A stretch of 14,463 nt of DNA from Paenalcaligenes sp021793095. GTDB taxonomy: Bacteria; Pseudomonadota; Gammaproteobacteria; Burkholderiales; Burkholderiaceae_B. Position 1 is the stretch's first letter. Each line of letters begins with the position of its first letter. Location of the stretch: assembly GCA_027317645.1 (NCBI GenBank), contig DAHVQS010000051.1, positions 1 to 14,463 of the forward strand. The letters are read 5' to 3'. Made by a program: the position numbers and the translations under genes. A model generated the notes under the pieces. It was given only the letters and a program-made list of their open reading frames with translations, had not been told where the DNA came from and did not search any database. Shown here in pieces: positions 6,397-13,502 of the stretch.

Positions 6397-7296
6397 TTAG
6401 TTTTGCGGGCTGCGTTTGGAGCGCCGCCATTCTATCAGGCCGATGGTGATGCCACTGCTGCAAATAATGAGGATGCCCACCCAGGTCAGGGCATCTGGAA
6501 ACTGCCCCCAAATCAGCCAGCCGAGCCCGGCAGCACTGACAATTTGCAGATAGACAAAAGGGGCGAGCAAGGAGGCTGGGGCCCGCTGATAGGCTTGTAT
6601 TTGCAATAAGTGACCCAGCGCACCAAAGACCCCGGTGGCAAATAAAGCCACCCAATCCATACCAGAAAAACTTTTGAGCACCGGCAGTGCGGCCATGAAC
6701 GCGTAGGGCAGACTGAGGGTGGTCAACACTGTGCCGACTAAACCACTCCACAATAAGGTGGTCATCGAGTCATCAATGGCCACCTTGCGGGTGATGATAA
6801 ATTGGGTGGCAAACATACACGCCGTAATTAACCCAAATACCACGCCAATAGGGTGCAGGCCTGAATCTGGGCGAATGATGATCAGGACGCCAATAAACCC
6901 CACAATAGCCGCAATCCAGCGCGAAACATGCGGGGGCTCATGCAAGATCCAAGGAGCAGCCGCCAACATGAGTAGGGGGGCCAGAAAGTTGATGGCAGTG
7001 GCCTCGGCCTGGGGCAGATAGCTCAGGGCGGTAAAAAAGGAGTAGGTTGCCAGCAGCATTACCACGCCGCGCAGTAGCTGCATCCCAGGTTGTTTGGCCT
7101 TAAAGATGCGCCACCCTTTGATGGGTACCACAAAGGTCATCACCAAAATCAGATGCACTATATAGCGCACCCAAACCATGAAAAATAACGATAGGCCGGC
7201 GGCCATCACCCATTTGCCCGAGGCATCCAGGGTGGAAAGGGCCCACGTGGATAAAACCAGGATGAGGATGCCGGTAATAGGGTGTGTGCTCGTCAT
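6397..7296 (-). CDS. EamA/DMT-family transporter
   Basis: A drug/metabolite-transporter superfamily membrane protein, probably an exporter or importer of a small metabolite; the substrate cannot be read from sequence. It has 299 residues with about ten hydrophobic segments arranged as two five-helix EamA repeats. The first repeat includes FMVWVRYIVHLILV and YSFFTALSYLPQAEATAI, the second FATQFIITRK and YQRAPASLLAPFVYLQIVSA. The latter two alanine/proline-rich stretches are the usual end-of-repeat signature. The frame is open back to 7440, but that extension is an Arg/Pro-rich shadow of the amidase gene. The ATG at 7296 (MTSTHPITG) starts 5 nt after the amidase stop, so co-translation with the amidase is likely. 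A C-terminal basic tail (EWRRSKRS) faces the cytoplasm by the positive-inside rule. Confidence 0.92.
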   Translation of the reverse strand: MTSTHPITGILILVLSTWALSTLDASGKWVMAAGLSLFFMVWVRYIVHLILVMTFVVPIKGWRIFKAKQPGMQLLRGVVMLLATYSFFTALSYLPQAEATAINFLAPLLMLAAAPWILHEPPHVSRWIAAIVGFIGVLIIIRPDSGLHPIGVVFGLITACMFATQFIITRKVAIDDSMTTLLWSGLVGTVLTTLSLPYAFMAALPVLKSFSGMDWVALFATGVFGALGHLLQIQAYQRAPASLLAPFVYLQIVSAAGLGWLIWGQFPDALTWVGILIICSSGITIGLIEWRRSKRSPQN

Positions 7297-7301
7297 GGGG
7301 G

Positions 7302-8666
7302 TTAAGACTGAATGGGGCGCAAGAGTTGTTCGATGGTGTAGGCGACCTGCAGTAAATGGGCATCGTGGTGGGCCGGTGCGGCCAAGGTGAGCCCGACGGG
7401 GGCCTCTCCTTCGGGGTGGCAGGGCAAGCTCACGGCACAACCATTGAGGAAATTGACGATGCTTGGGTTGCGCAGGATCAGCGCGTTGTGATTGAAGTAT
7501 TGCTCATCGTCCTCGAGATCGCTGATGCGTGGTGGCACGATGGGACTGGTTGGCATTAAAAATGCATCGTAGGGGGCTAAACGCTCTTCGACAGCGCGAA
7601 TCCAGTGCTCGCGCTCGGCCAGGAGGTCAATGTAGTCGGCAGCACTTTGATCCTTGCCAATGAGAATGCGATGGGCCACACGGGGGTCATAGCGGTCTTG
7701 GTGCTCGCTGATGAGATCGCGGTGCAGTGCCCATGCCTCGGCGCAAACAAAGCCGCCGTTGCGGTTGATGTAGGCCAGCTGGCTAAACTCGGGGAGCTCA
7801 ATGCGCTCGACCTGGGCGCCACTGTTGGTCAATGCCAGGATGGCCGCATTGATACGCTGTGAAACGGTGGTATCTAGGCTGTTAAACACCACATCCTTGG
7901 GGACTGCGATACGCAGGTGCTCATAAGGGATGGGCTTGAGTTCGGGCAGCGGCTCGTCACTGAGAATGCTGTCTGTCAGGGCGCAGCAAGAGACTGAATG
8001 CCCAATGGGCCCACTGGAATCCAAACTAAATGATAGCGGCAGTACCCCTTGGGTGGGGATGCGTTCCGCGGTGGGCTTGAAACCCGTCAGCCCGCAGAAG
8101 GCCGCAGGGATGCGAATGGACCCCCCCGTGTCCGTGCCAATCGCCACCGTACACATATCATCGGCAACAGACACCCCCGCCCCTGATGATGAGCCCCCCG
8201 GAATATGCCCAGCATCACGATTCCATGGGGCACGAGGGGTCCCGTAGTGTGGGTTGATGCCCAGACCAGAAAAAGCAAACTCGGTCATATTGGTACGGCC
8301 AATCAGGATGGCACCGGCATCAATGAGGCGTTGCACCAACAGTGCGTTTTCCGTGGCTGGGGCGGCCTCATCGAGCACCACAGATGCACCACGGGTGCGA
8401 TCGCCCACTACATCAAAGAGATCTTTTAAAGACACCGGGATGCCCTCTAACGGCGATCGTACCTGCCCTGAAGCGCGCAGCTCATCCGAGAGTCGGGCCG
8501 CTGTGAGCGCGGCCTCGTCATAGACTTTGAGAAAGGTGCGCGCACCCTCACCTTGCGGGTCATGGATGCGTGCCAGGGCGGCCTCGGTGAGTGCAACGGC
8601 GGTGGTTTTGCCGGACTCAAGGGCGTTTTGTAGGGCTTGAACAGTAGCGTTTTTGGGTAAAGGCAT
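7302..8666 (-). CDS. Amidase-signature family hydrolase
   Basis: A cytosolic amide-bond hydrolase of the amidase signature family. The Ser-cisSer-Lys triad is complete: K81 (PVSLKDLF), S159 (IPGGSSSGA) and S183 (GTDTGGSIRIP), with the 24-residue Ser-Ser spacing known from fatty-acid amide hydrolase. It has 454 residues and no signal peptide. It is unlikely to be GatA, since it stands apart from gatB/gatC and sits between a DUF2848 gene (8 nt upstream) and a transporter gene (5 nt downstream). The closest functional labels would be general amidase or allophanate-hydrolase-like amidase; the substrate is unknown. The short gaps show that the three genes form one transcription unit. This unit may act on an amide that is taken up or formed in the cell. 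Confidence 0.93.
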   Translation of the reverse strand: MPLPKNATVQALQNALESGKTTAVALTEAALARIHDPQGEGARTFLKVYDEAALTAARLSDELRASGQVRSPLEGIPVSLKDLFDVVGDRTRGASVVLDEAAPATENALLVQRLIDAGAILIGRTNMTEFAFSGLGINPHYGTPRAPWNRDAGHIPGGSSSGAGVSVADDMCTVAIGTDTGGSIRIPAAFCGLTGFKPTAERIPTQGVLPLSFSLDSSGPIGHSVSCCALTDSILSDEPLPELKPIPYEHLRIAVPKDVVFNSLDTTVSQRINAAILALTNSGAQVERIELPEFSQLAYINRNGGFVCAEAWALHRDLISEHQDRYDPRVAHRILIGKDQSAADYIDLLAEREHWIRAVEERLAPYDAFLMPTSPIVPPRISDLEDDEQYFNHNALILRNPSIVNFLNGCAVSLPCHPEGEAPVGLTLAAPAHHDAHLLQVAYTIEQLLRPIQS

Positions 8667-8674
8667 AAGGGCGC

Positions 8675-9358
8675 TTAGTCCACTAAAGGTAGGGTTTCAA
8701 TAAAATATTCGTGGCGCAGATTGCGCTCGAGGCGGGGGTCGTAAAGCTCCATCACAAAGGTGGGGGCCGTACGGATCCTGCCGACAGTGGTGACCGTGCC
8801 GCAGGTAATGGCGGTATTATTAGGCAGCTCGTCAGTACCAAAATGATGCTTGACCAGCTCTAAAGGGGGCAGCAGGCTGCTGAGGGATCCCTCTTGGTAC
8901 AGATCGGGGTGCCCCTCGTTGACGAGCCAGGCCCGCATTTCTAACTCATCCCAGTGATCGGCCACATCGGCGTAGCGCCAGGCTGCACGGGCGATGGGCT
9001 TGATGCATACCTGTTTGGACAGAGCACTGTTGTGCACCTCGAGGGCGCGGTCGGTATGATCCGAGACCAGACTGACAAAGAGCTCGTGATTTTGTTTAAA
9101 TAGCACTACCTCGGCCGCCCCGGTGCTATGCGGCCCCACTACCTGTACGCGCTCAGACTGGGTCAACTGGTTGTTGGCGACAGGGTAGAATTTTGGGTTT
9201 TGGCGTGCGCGGGCCAAACGTAATTCAGAGCGCTCGTATGAGCCGCCCCGATTGCCTGCAGCACGACGAGCCCAATCGGTCACAATCAAGTATTCGATGC
9301 CCACGGCCAGAGTTTCGGGGGTGTTGTCATTATTGATCAACTGGAATTTGAGTTGCAT
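8675..9358 (-). CDS. DUF2848 family protein (fumarylacetoacetate-hydrolase-like fold)
   Basis: 227 residues matching, from memory, the DUF2848 family, which is distantly related to fumarylacetoacetate hydrolases and has no assigned reaction. Conserved-looking stretches are LVSDHTDRALEVHNSALSK, KPIARAAWRYADVADHWD, LYQEGSLSSLLPP and TAITCGTVTTVGRI. The repeated Asp, His and Glu residues could form a metal site as in FAH enzymes (inference). The frame also has an ATG at 9364, but AAGGA abuts it directly and lies 6 nt from the ATG at 9358, so I prefer 9358. It is the first gene of the unit with the amidase (8-nt gap) and the transporter. DUF2848 and amidase genes are found together elsewhere in Burkholderiales to my recollection, which suggests successive steps of one pathway. 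Confidence 0.85.
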   Translation of the reverse strand: MQLKFQLINNDNTPETLAVGIEYLIVTDWARRAAGNRGGSYERSELRLARARQNPKFYPVANNQLTQSERVQVVGPHSTGAAEVVLFKQNHELFVSLVSDHTDRALEVHNSALSKQVCIKPIARAAWRYADVADHWDELEMRAWLVNEGHPDLYQEGSLSSLLPPLELVKHHFGTDELPNNTAITCGTVTTVGRIRTAPTFVMELYDPRLERNLRHEYFIETLPLVD

Positions 9359-9364
9359 AAGCAT

Positions 9365-9369
9365 TCCTT
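9365..9369 (-). promoter_or_regulatory. Ribosome-binding site that selects the DUF2848 start
   Basis: AAGGA on the minus strand lies 0 nt from the ATG at 9364 and 6 nt from the ATG at 9358. The second spacing is the normal one. Confidence 0.6.
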
Positions 9370-9387
9370 TTTGATTGCACCGGATTG

Positions 9388-9417
9388 TTGGGCAGGTACC
9401 GCGAAGCGGCGTACAAT
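9388..9417 (+). promoter_or_regulatory. Candidate waaC promoter
   Basis: TTGGGC (9388-9393) and TACAAT (9412-9417) are 18 nt apart. The -10 is good and the -35 matches only in its first three bases. The waaC start is about 108 nt downstream. Confidence 0.35.
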
Positions 9418-9424
9418 ACTGCCC
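9390..9424. promoter_or_regulatory. Nested imperfect dyad over the waaC promoter
   Basis: GGGCAG (9390-9395) pairs with CTGCCC (9419-9424). Inside it GTAC (9396-9399) pairs with GTAC (9411-9414), and CGC-GAA-GCG sits at the tip. The dyad covers the candidate -10 and lies in the divergent gap between the DUF2848 gene and waaC, so it could be a shared operator. Confidence 0.4.
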
Positions 9425-9433
9425 GTATCCAGG

Positions 9434-9439
9434 ATTATA
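9434..9439 (-). promoter_or_regulatory. Consensus -10 for the DUF2848 unit
   Basis: The minus strand reads TATAAT in an AT-rich stretch, 76 nt upstream of the DUF2848 start. No good -35 lies at the usual distance. Confidence 0.35.
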
Positions 9440-9525
9440 TTAATTATTAACTGATAGTAGCCCAAGACGATTTAAAAAACACCTTATTCAGGATAAAACG
9501 CAGAGGGGTTCCAAGCAAAAAAACT

Positions 9526-10515
9526 ATGGTTAAAAAAATTCTTATCGTGCGTACCTCCTCGCTGGGTGATTTAGTTCATATGTTGCCCGCGATCAGTGAT
9601 ATTGCTGCCCATGTGCCGCAGGCACAAATTGATTGGGTGGTAGAAGAGGCCTTGGCCGAGATTCCGCAGTGGCACCCCCATATCCATCACGTTTATACGG
9701 TGGCGCACCGCCGCTGGCGCAAGCGGTGGTGGCAGCCGCAGGTGCGCGCAGAGCGCCGGCAATTTCGGGCAGATATCAGCGCCCAGGCATATGATGTGGT
9801 GCTGGATATGCAGGCCTTGATGAAATCTGTTTGGGTGGTACGCCAAACGCGCGGGCCACGCCACGGGCTCAATTGGAAATCAGCGCGTGAGCCTCTATCG
9901 TCATTATTCTATCAGCATAAATATGCGGTAGAGTTCTGGCAGCCCGCGGTGATGCGCCAACGCCTGCTGGCTGCACAGGTATTTGATTATTCTTTATCTG
10001 GGCCGCCCAATTATGGTTTGCATGCCTTTCGGGTGGATAATCCCGTGCAGAACTACGCCGCCATCATGCCTTCAGCCAGTCGCGATGATAAGCTGTGGGC
10101 ACCCGAAAAGTGGCATATCATTTTTGACTACCTCATCGAGCAGGGGTTAGATTTGCGCCTATTTGCCGGCAATGATCAAGAGGCCGCACGGGCGCGCGAT
10201 TTGATCGCTGATTATGAGGATCACGCACAGGTGTTGCCACGCATGGGCTTAACCGAGGTCGCCAATGAGTTGGCGGCCGCGCGCTTGATGGTGGGTCTAG
10301 ACAGCGGTCTGACGCATCTGAGCGCAGCATTAGGTCGGCCTACCGTTGGCATTTACAAGGCATCCACACCCACCCGCACCCCGCTGATTGGCAGTGCCTA
10401 TACGGCCAGTCTGGGCGATCGGGGCCAGGATCCCAGCGCTGAAACGGTGCTGGCAGCCACTCAGGCCGCATATGCTTCGGATAGCCAACCCGATTCCGGT
10501 TTGTGGACGCTATAA
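9526..10515 (+). CDS. waaC: Lipopolysaccharide heptosyltransferase I
   Basis: Adds the first L-glycero-D-manno-heptose to Kdo-lipid A at the cytoplasmic face of the inner membrane (GT9 family). It has 329 residues, close to E. coli WaaC. Line-up from memory is strong: ILIVRTSSLGDLVHMLPA at the N-terminus, IDWVVEEALAEIPQWH, the RRWRKRWW region, YDVVLDMQALMKS, HGLNWKSAREPLSSLFY, ASRDDKLWAPEKWH, and the nucleotide-sugar site LMVGLDSGLTHLSAALGRPTVGIY. The D in SLGDLVH is the presumed catalytic base. The ATG at 9526 is preceded by an A-rich stretch; the nearest GA/G-rich block (9503-9508) is too far to be a normal ribosome-binding site. waaA follows on the same strand after 180 nt. Confidence 0.96.
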   Translation: MVKKILIVRTSSLGDLVHMLPAISDIAAHVPQAQIDWVVEEALAEIPQWHPHIHHVYTVAHRRWRKRWWQPQVRAERRQFRADISAQAYDVVLDMQALMKSVWVVRQTRGPRHGLNWKSAREPLSSLFYQHKYAVEFWQPAVMRQRLLAAQVFDYSLSGPPNYGLHAFRVDNPVQNYAAIMPSASRDDKLWAPEKWHIIFDYLIEQGLDLRLFAGNDQEAARARDLIADYEDHAQVLPRMGLTEVANELAAARLMVGLDSGLTHLSAALGRPTVGIYKASTPTRTPLIGSAYTASLGDRGQDPSAETVLAATQAAYASDSQPDSGLWTL

Positions 10516-10532
10516 TTCGGGCTTTGTACAAT
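10504..10532 (+). promoter_or_regulatory. Candidate waaA promoter at the end of waaC
   Basis: TGGACG (10504-10509, four of six to consensus) and TACAAT (10527-10532) are 17 nt apart. A perfect TATAAT (10511-10516) overlaps the waaC stop but has no matching -35. A start near 10540 would give waaA a leader of about 155-160 nt that contains the folded element at 10613-10682. Confidence 0.4.
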
Positions 10533-10612
10533 CAAACTTTGTTGTCTTTACCAGTGTGAAAGCGTAACATTTACACAAGCTTCAATACACACACCACACA
10601 TCATTAGAGGCA

Positions 10613-10682
10613 TACACAGTTTTGGGTCGCTGCGACATTCGTTTGTCGTCGTGCGTGTCGACGCGCCGCTACCCACTGTGTA
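10613..10682 (+). ncRNA. Candidate branched RNA structure in the waaA leader
   Basis: TACACAGT (10613-10620) pairs perfectly with ACTGTGTA (10675-10682). After a TTT bulge, GGGT (10624-10627) pairs with ACCC (10671-10674). Inside are two hairpins: CGACA/TGTCG (10633-10637 with 10644-10648, 6-nt loop) and a six-pair stem, 10651-10656 with 10661-10666, with a GTCG loop and one G-U pair. The fold ends 4 nt before the AAAGG ribosome-binding site of waaA. It matches no riboswitch I know. Confidence 0.45.
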
Positions 10683-10701
10683 GTGCAAAGGTTTATTGCT
10701 T

Positions 10702-12060
10702 TTGAATCGCTTTATTTACACGCTGCTGCTGTATTTATTGTCCCCATTTCTATTGGGTTGGATGGCCGTGCGCGCGCGCCGCGTGGGCGGTCGCTGGCAG
10801 GTCTTTGGGGCCGCTCGTTTTGGCCACTACCGAGAGCCCGCCCCCGATACCATTCATACCTGGATCCACGCCGCCAGCTTGGGTGAGATGCGGGCGGCCC
10901 AGCCGTTGGTCAAGGCATTGTTGGATCAAGGCAAGACGGTATTGCTGACCCATTTGACTTATACGGGCCGGGCCGAGGGCGAGCGTATTTTTGCCTCGGC
11001 CATTTTGCAGGGCCAGCTCATACAGCAGTGGTTACCTTATGATTTTCCAGGCGCGGTGCGCCGTTTTTATAAGTATTACCAACCGCAGGTGGGCGTGCTG
11101 ATCGAGCGCGAGGTATGGCCCAACTTACTCTTGATTGCACGTCGTAAGCGCATCCCCATGATTTTGGCCAGTGCGCGTTTTTCTGCGCGATCGTTGCGTC
11201 AATCGATGCGTATTGGCCGTTTGATGCGTGCGGCTTATCGCAGCTTTACCGCGGTCTATGCCCAGAGTTTACGTGATGCACAGCGCCTAGAAATCATTGG
11301 GGCGCGTGCGGTGCGCGTGTCGGGTAATTTTAAATTCGATGTGCATAGCCCGGTTGCTCAGGTTGAGGCCGGGCAACATTTTGCTCAGCGTTTAGGGCGT
11401 AAAATTATTGTCCTGGCCAGCACACGCGAGGGTGAGGAAGAGCTTTTTGCCCGTGCTTTACAGCGTTATATACAGATTGAGCGCGAGCAAGACCTGAACC
11501 CCGAGCAACGCACCTTGTTTTATATTGTGCCGCGCCATCCACAACGCTTTGATGAGGTGGCCGACTGGATCCAAGCACAGGGCTGGTCGATGGTACGTCG
11601 CTCTGAGCTGCTGGCATTGGGCGATGGCACGCGCAGCAGTATTGATCGCTGCCGCGAGGTCGAGGTGGTCTTAGGTGATACGCTGGGCGAGTTGCCCTGG
11701 TATTATGCGCAGGCCAGCATCGCTATTGTGGGGGGCAGCTTTGCACCCCTGGGTGGGCAAAACTTTATTGAGGCTTGCGCTTTGGGGGTGCCGGTCATTG
11801 TGGGGCCGCATACGCGTAATTTCGAGCAGGCGGTGCAGGATGCGCTGGCTGAAAATGCCCTGTTGCAGGTCCCCAATGCGGGCGCGGCGATCAAAGAGGC
11901 TGGGCGTTTATTGCATGAAACGGCCGAGCGTAATCAATTGGCAGATTCAGGTTTGCATTGGATGCAAAAGCATCGAGGCTCCGTGCAGCGTGTATTGGCA
12001 GGGATTAATGAGGTCTTGGCGCGCCAAGAGCGCCGGCGTCAATCGAGCTCTGATCAATGA
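10702..12060 (+). CDS. waaA: 3-deoxy-D-manno-octulosonic acid (Kdo) transferase
   Basis: Membrane-anchored GT30 glycosyltransferase that attaches Kdo to the lipid A precursor. An N-terminal membrane anchor (RFIYTLLLYLLSPFLLGW) is followed by the conserved HAASLGE segment with the catalytic Glu at residue 62, then VLIEREVWPNLL, ARFSARS, GNFKFD, ASTREGEEE, VPRHPQRFDEV, VLGDTLGELPWYY and VGGSFAPLGGQNFIEACALG in family order. It has 452 residues, slightly longer than E. coli WaaA (425). No ATG is available. TTG codons at 10696 and 10702 are in frame, 4 and 10 nt from AAAGG (10687-10691). I prefer 10702 because MNRFIYT resembles related starts, but 10696 is possible. The rare start codon and the structured leader both suggest tuned expression. 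It is the expected partner of waaC. Confidence 0.95.
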   Translation: MNRFIYTLLLYLLSPFLLGWMAVRARRVGGRWQVFGAARFGHYREPAPDTIHTWIHAASLGEMRAAQPLVKALLDQGKTVLLTHLTYTGRAEGERIFASAILQGQLIQQWLPYDFPGAVRRFYKYYQPQVGVLIEREVWPNLLLIARRKRIPMILASARFSARSLRQSMRIGRLMRAAYRSFTAVYAQSLRDAQRLEIIGARAVRVSGNFKFDVHSPVAQVEAGQHFAQRLGRKIIVLASTREGEEELFARALQRYIQIEREQDLNPEQRTLFYIVPRHPQRFDEVADWIQAQGWSMVRRSELLALGDGTRSSIDRCREVEVVLGDTLGELPWYYAQASIAIVGGSFAPLGGQNFIEACALGVPVIVGPHTRNFEQAVQDALAENALLQVPNAGAAIKEAGRLLHETAERNQLADSGLHWMQKHRGSVQRVLAGINEVLARQERRRQSSSDQ

Positions 12061-12066
12061 GCAGTG

Positions 12067-12171
12067 ATGAATGATTCATGGCCGTGCGACGGGGCGCTGG
12101 GCATCGCGCACCGTAACGACGACGACTGTAATCGCCGCCTGATGGACAATCTTTTATTGGAAATGGGATGA
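12067..12171 (+). CDS. Possible 34-residue small protein between waaA and the binding protein
   Basis: An ATG at 12067 opens 34 codons ending in a TGA at 12169-12171, which overlaps the ATG of the next gene (ATGA), a common sign of translational coupling. The peptide begins MNDSWPCDGA and ends LLLEMG; I do not recognise it. It lies in the same frame as waaA, directly beyond that gene's TGA, so it could also be a former waaA extension or a readthrough tail. The first bases form a 13-bp palindrome (ATGAAT-G-ATTCAT, 12067-12079). Only weak ribosome-binding potential is seen. Confidence 0.25.
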   Translation: MNDSWPCDGALGIAHRNDDDCNRRLMDNLLLEMG

Positions 12172-13457
12172 GCAATACTTATTCAAGGGTTTTGAGGGGG
12201 TGGCTGCGTCGCTGCGCCGGGGGGCTATTTGCCTTGGCAACGGTATTGATCAGCACCGTCACTTGGGCCCAAGAGCCCGTGCGCATTGGGGTGTTGGCCA
12301 CTTATAGCGGTCCTTATGCAGATTACGGGCGCCAGTTTGATGCCGGCATGCAGGTGTTTTTAACCCAGCATGATGATTTATTGGCAGGGCGTGAGGTTGC
12401 ATTTTTTACACGTGATGTGGGGGGCGCAAACCCCAGTCAAACGCGTCGTTATGCCCAAGAGCTGATTGCCCGCGACCGGGTGGATGTGTTGGTGGGTTTG
12501 GATTTCAGCCCCAATGCGGCCGCCATTGGCCCTTTAGTTGATCAGGCACAGGTGCCGACTTTGATCATGAATGCCGCTTCCTCAGGGCTGACCGAGGCGA
12601 GCCCTTATCTATTTCGTTATTCGTTTACGATTCAACAGGTCAGTGCACCGATGGCCCATTGGATGACCGAGCAAGGCATTGATCAGGCCATGACGGTCGT
12701 GGCGGATTATGCCTCGGGCTATGATGCCGAGCAGTCTTTTGTGCGCACTTTTGAAAAGCATGGCGGTCAAATAGTGGATAGCCTGCGTGTGCCCCTGGAT
12801 GCGATGGATTTCTCCTCCTATTTGCGGCGTATTGCAGAGGCAGCGCCGCAAGCGGTGTTTTTCTTTTTCCCTTCAGGTCAGATGCCCACCGCATTTTTAA
12901 AGGCATGGCGTGCGCGCGGTCTCGATGAATCTGAGATTCAGCTCTTTGCCACCGGTGAGGCGACTGACGATACGTATTTACCTCAGATTGGTGAGGATGC
13001 TGCAGGTTTGATGACCAGTCATCATTATTCCGTGGTGCACCCCTCTGCGCTCAATGAGCGCTTTGTGGCCGACTACCAAAAGCTCTTTGGGGCAGGGGTG
13101 CGGCCCAGTTATTTTGCTGTGGCTGCTTATGATGCGCTATCTGCACTCAATCAAGCGCTTGAGCTGATTGATGCCGACGATGCGCAAGCGGCCGCGGATA
13201 ATGGGGCGCAAAAGAGTTCGGGCGATGCTGGCAGGGGCCGCCTTTCTGGGCCCGCATTGCAGCAGGCTTTAGAAGGGATGGCCTTTGAAAGCCCGCGGGG
13301 CCCTTTGCGCATTGATGAGCAAACGCGCGATATTGTACAAACCGTTTATATCCGCGAGGTGCGCCAAGAACAGGACGAGTGGGTCAATGTAGAGTGTTGT
13401 GAGGCCTACCCAGAGGTGGCAGACCCAGGGGATGCGCCGTTTGTGCCCGAGCTCTAA
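12168..13457 (+). CDS. Periplasmic substrate-binding protein, branched-chain amino acid/amide type
   Basis: A LivJ-like (Peripla_BP_6) binding protein for an ABC importer. The N-terminus has a signal peptide: basic n-region (RVLRGWLRRC), hydrophobic core (GGLFALATVLIST) and probable cleavage after A34 in VTWA-QEP. The mature part opens with VRIGVLATYSGPYADYGRQF and continues with the two-lobe pattern: VDVLVGLDFSPNAAAIGPLV, VPTLIMNAASSG, MTVVADYASGYD and YFAVAAYDALSALNQAL. It has 429 residues. An Ala/Asp/Gly/Ser-rich insert (about 344-363) lies between two C-terminal helices. No permease or ATPase lies beside it, so it must work with a transporter elsewhere. The ATG at 12168 has TGGA 6 nt upstream. 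The ligand is unknown; amides, urea, amino acids and aromatic acids are all bound by relatives. Confidence 0.92.
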   Translation: MSNTYSRVLRGWLRRCAGGLFALATVLISTVTWAQEPVRIGVLATYSGPYADYGRQFDAGMQVFLTQHDDLLAGREVAFFTRDVGGANPSQTRRYAQELIARDRVDVLVGLDFSPNAAAIGPLVDQAQVPTLIMNAASSGLTEASPYLFRYSFTIQQVSAPMAHWMTEQGIDQAMTVVADYASGYDAEQSFVRTFEKHGGQIVDSLRVPLDAMDFSSYLRRIAEAAPQAVFFFFPSGQMPTAFLKAWRARGLDESEIQLFATGEATDDTYLPQIGEDAAGLMTSHHYSVVHPSALNERFVADYQKLFGAGVRPSYFAVAAYDALSALNQALELIDADDAQAAADNGAQKSSGDAGRGRLSGPALQQALEGMAFESPRGPLRIDEQTRDIVQTVYIREVRQEQDEWVNVECCEAYPEVADPGDAPFVPEL

Positions 13458-13469
13458 ACATCGGGGACG

Positions 13470-13489
13470 AGCATCACAGCTGAGATGCT
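13470..13489 (+). other. Weak hairpin after the binding-protein gene
   Basis: AGCATC and GATGCT form 6-bp arms around an 8-nt loop, 12 nt past the stop. There is no T-run, so it is at best a weak or Rho-assisted terminator. Confidence 0.3.
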
Positions 13490-13502
13490 GGATCACCTAA
13501 AA

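Noticed and set aside
7297..7440. N-terminal extension of the EamA transporter frame to 7440
   Set aside because: The extra 48 residues are Arg/Pro-rich, lie over the end of the amidase gene and have no ribosome-binding site. The ATG at 7296 gives a normal first helix.
7302..8666. GatA, the amidotransferase subunit of Gln-tRNA synthesis
   Set aside because: The triad is shared by the whole amidase family. There is no gatB or gatC nearby, and the neighbours are DUF2848 and a transporter.
10613..10682. A tRNA gene or a miniature transposon with terminal repeats
   Set aside because: There is no CCA-adjacent acceptor end, no T-arm or anticodon-arm pattern, and no target-site duplication. The arms fit better as a closing RNA stem.
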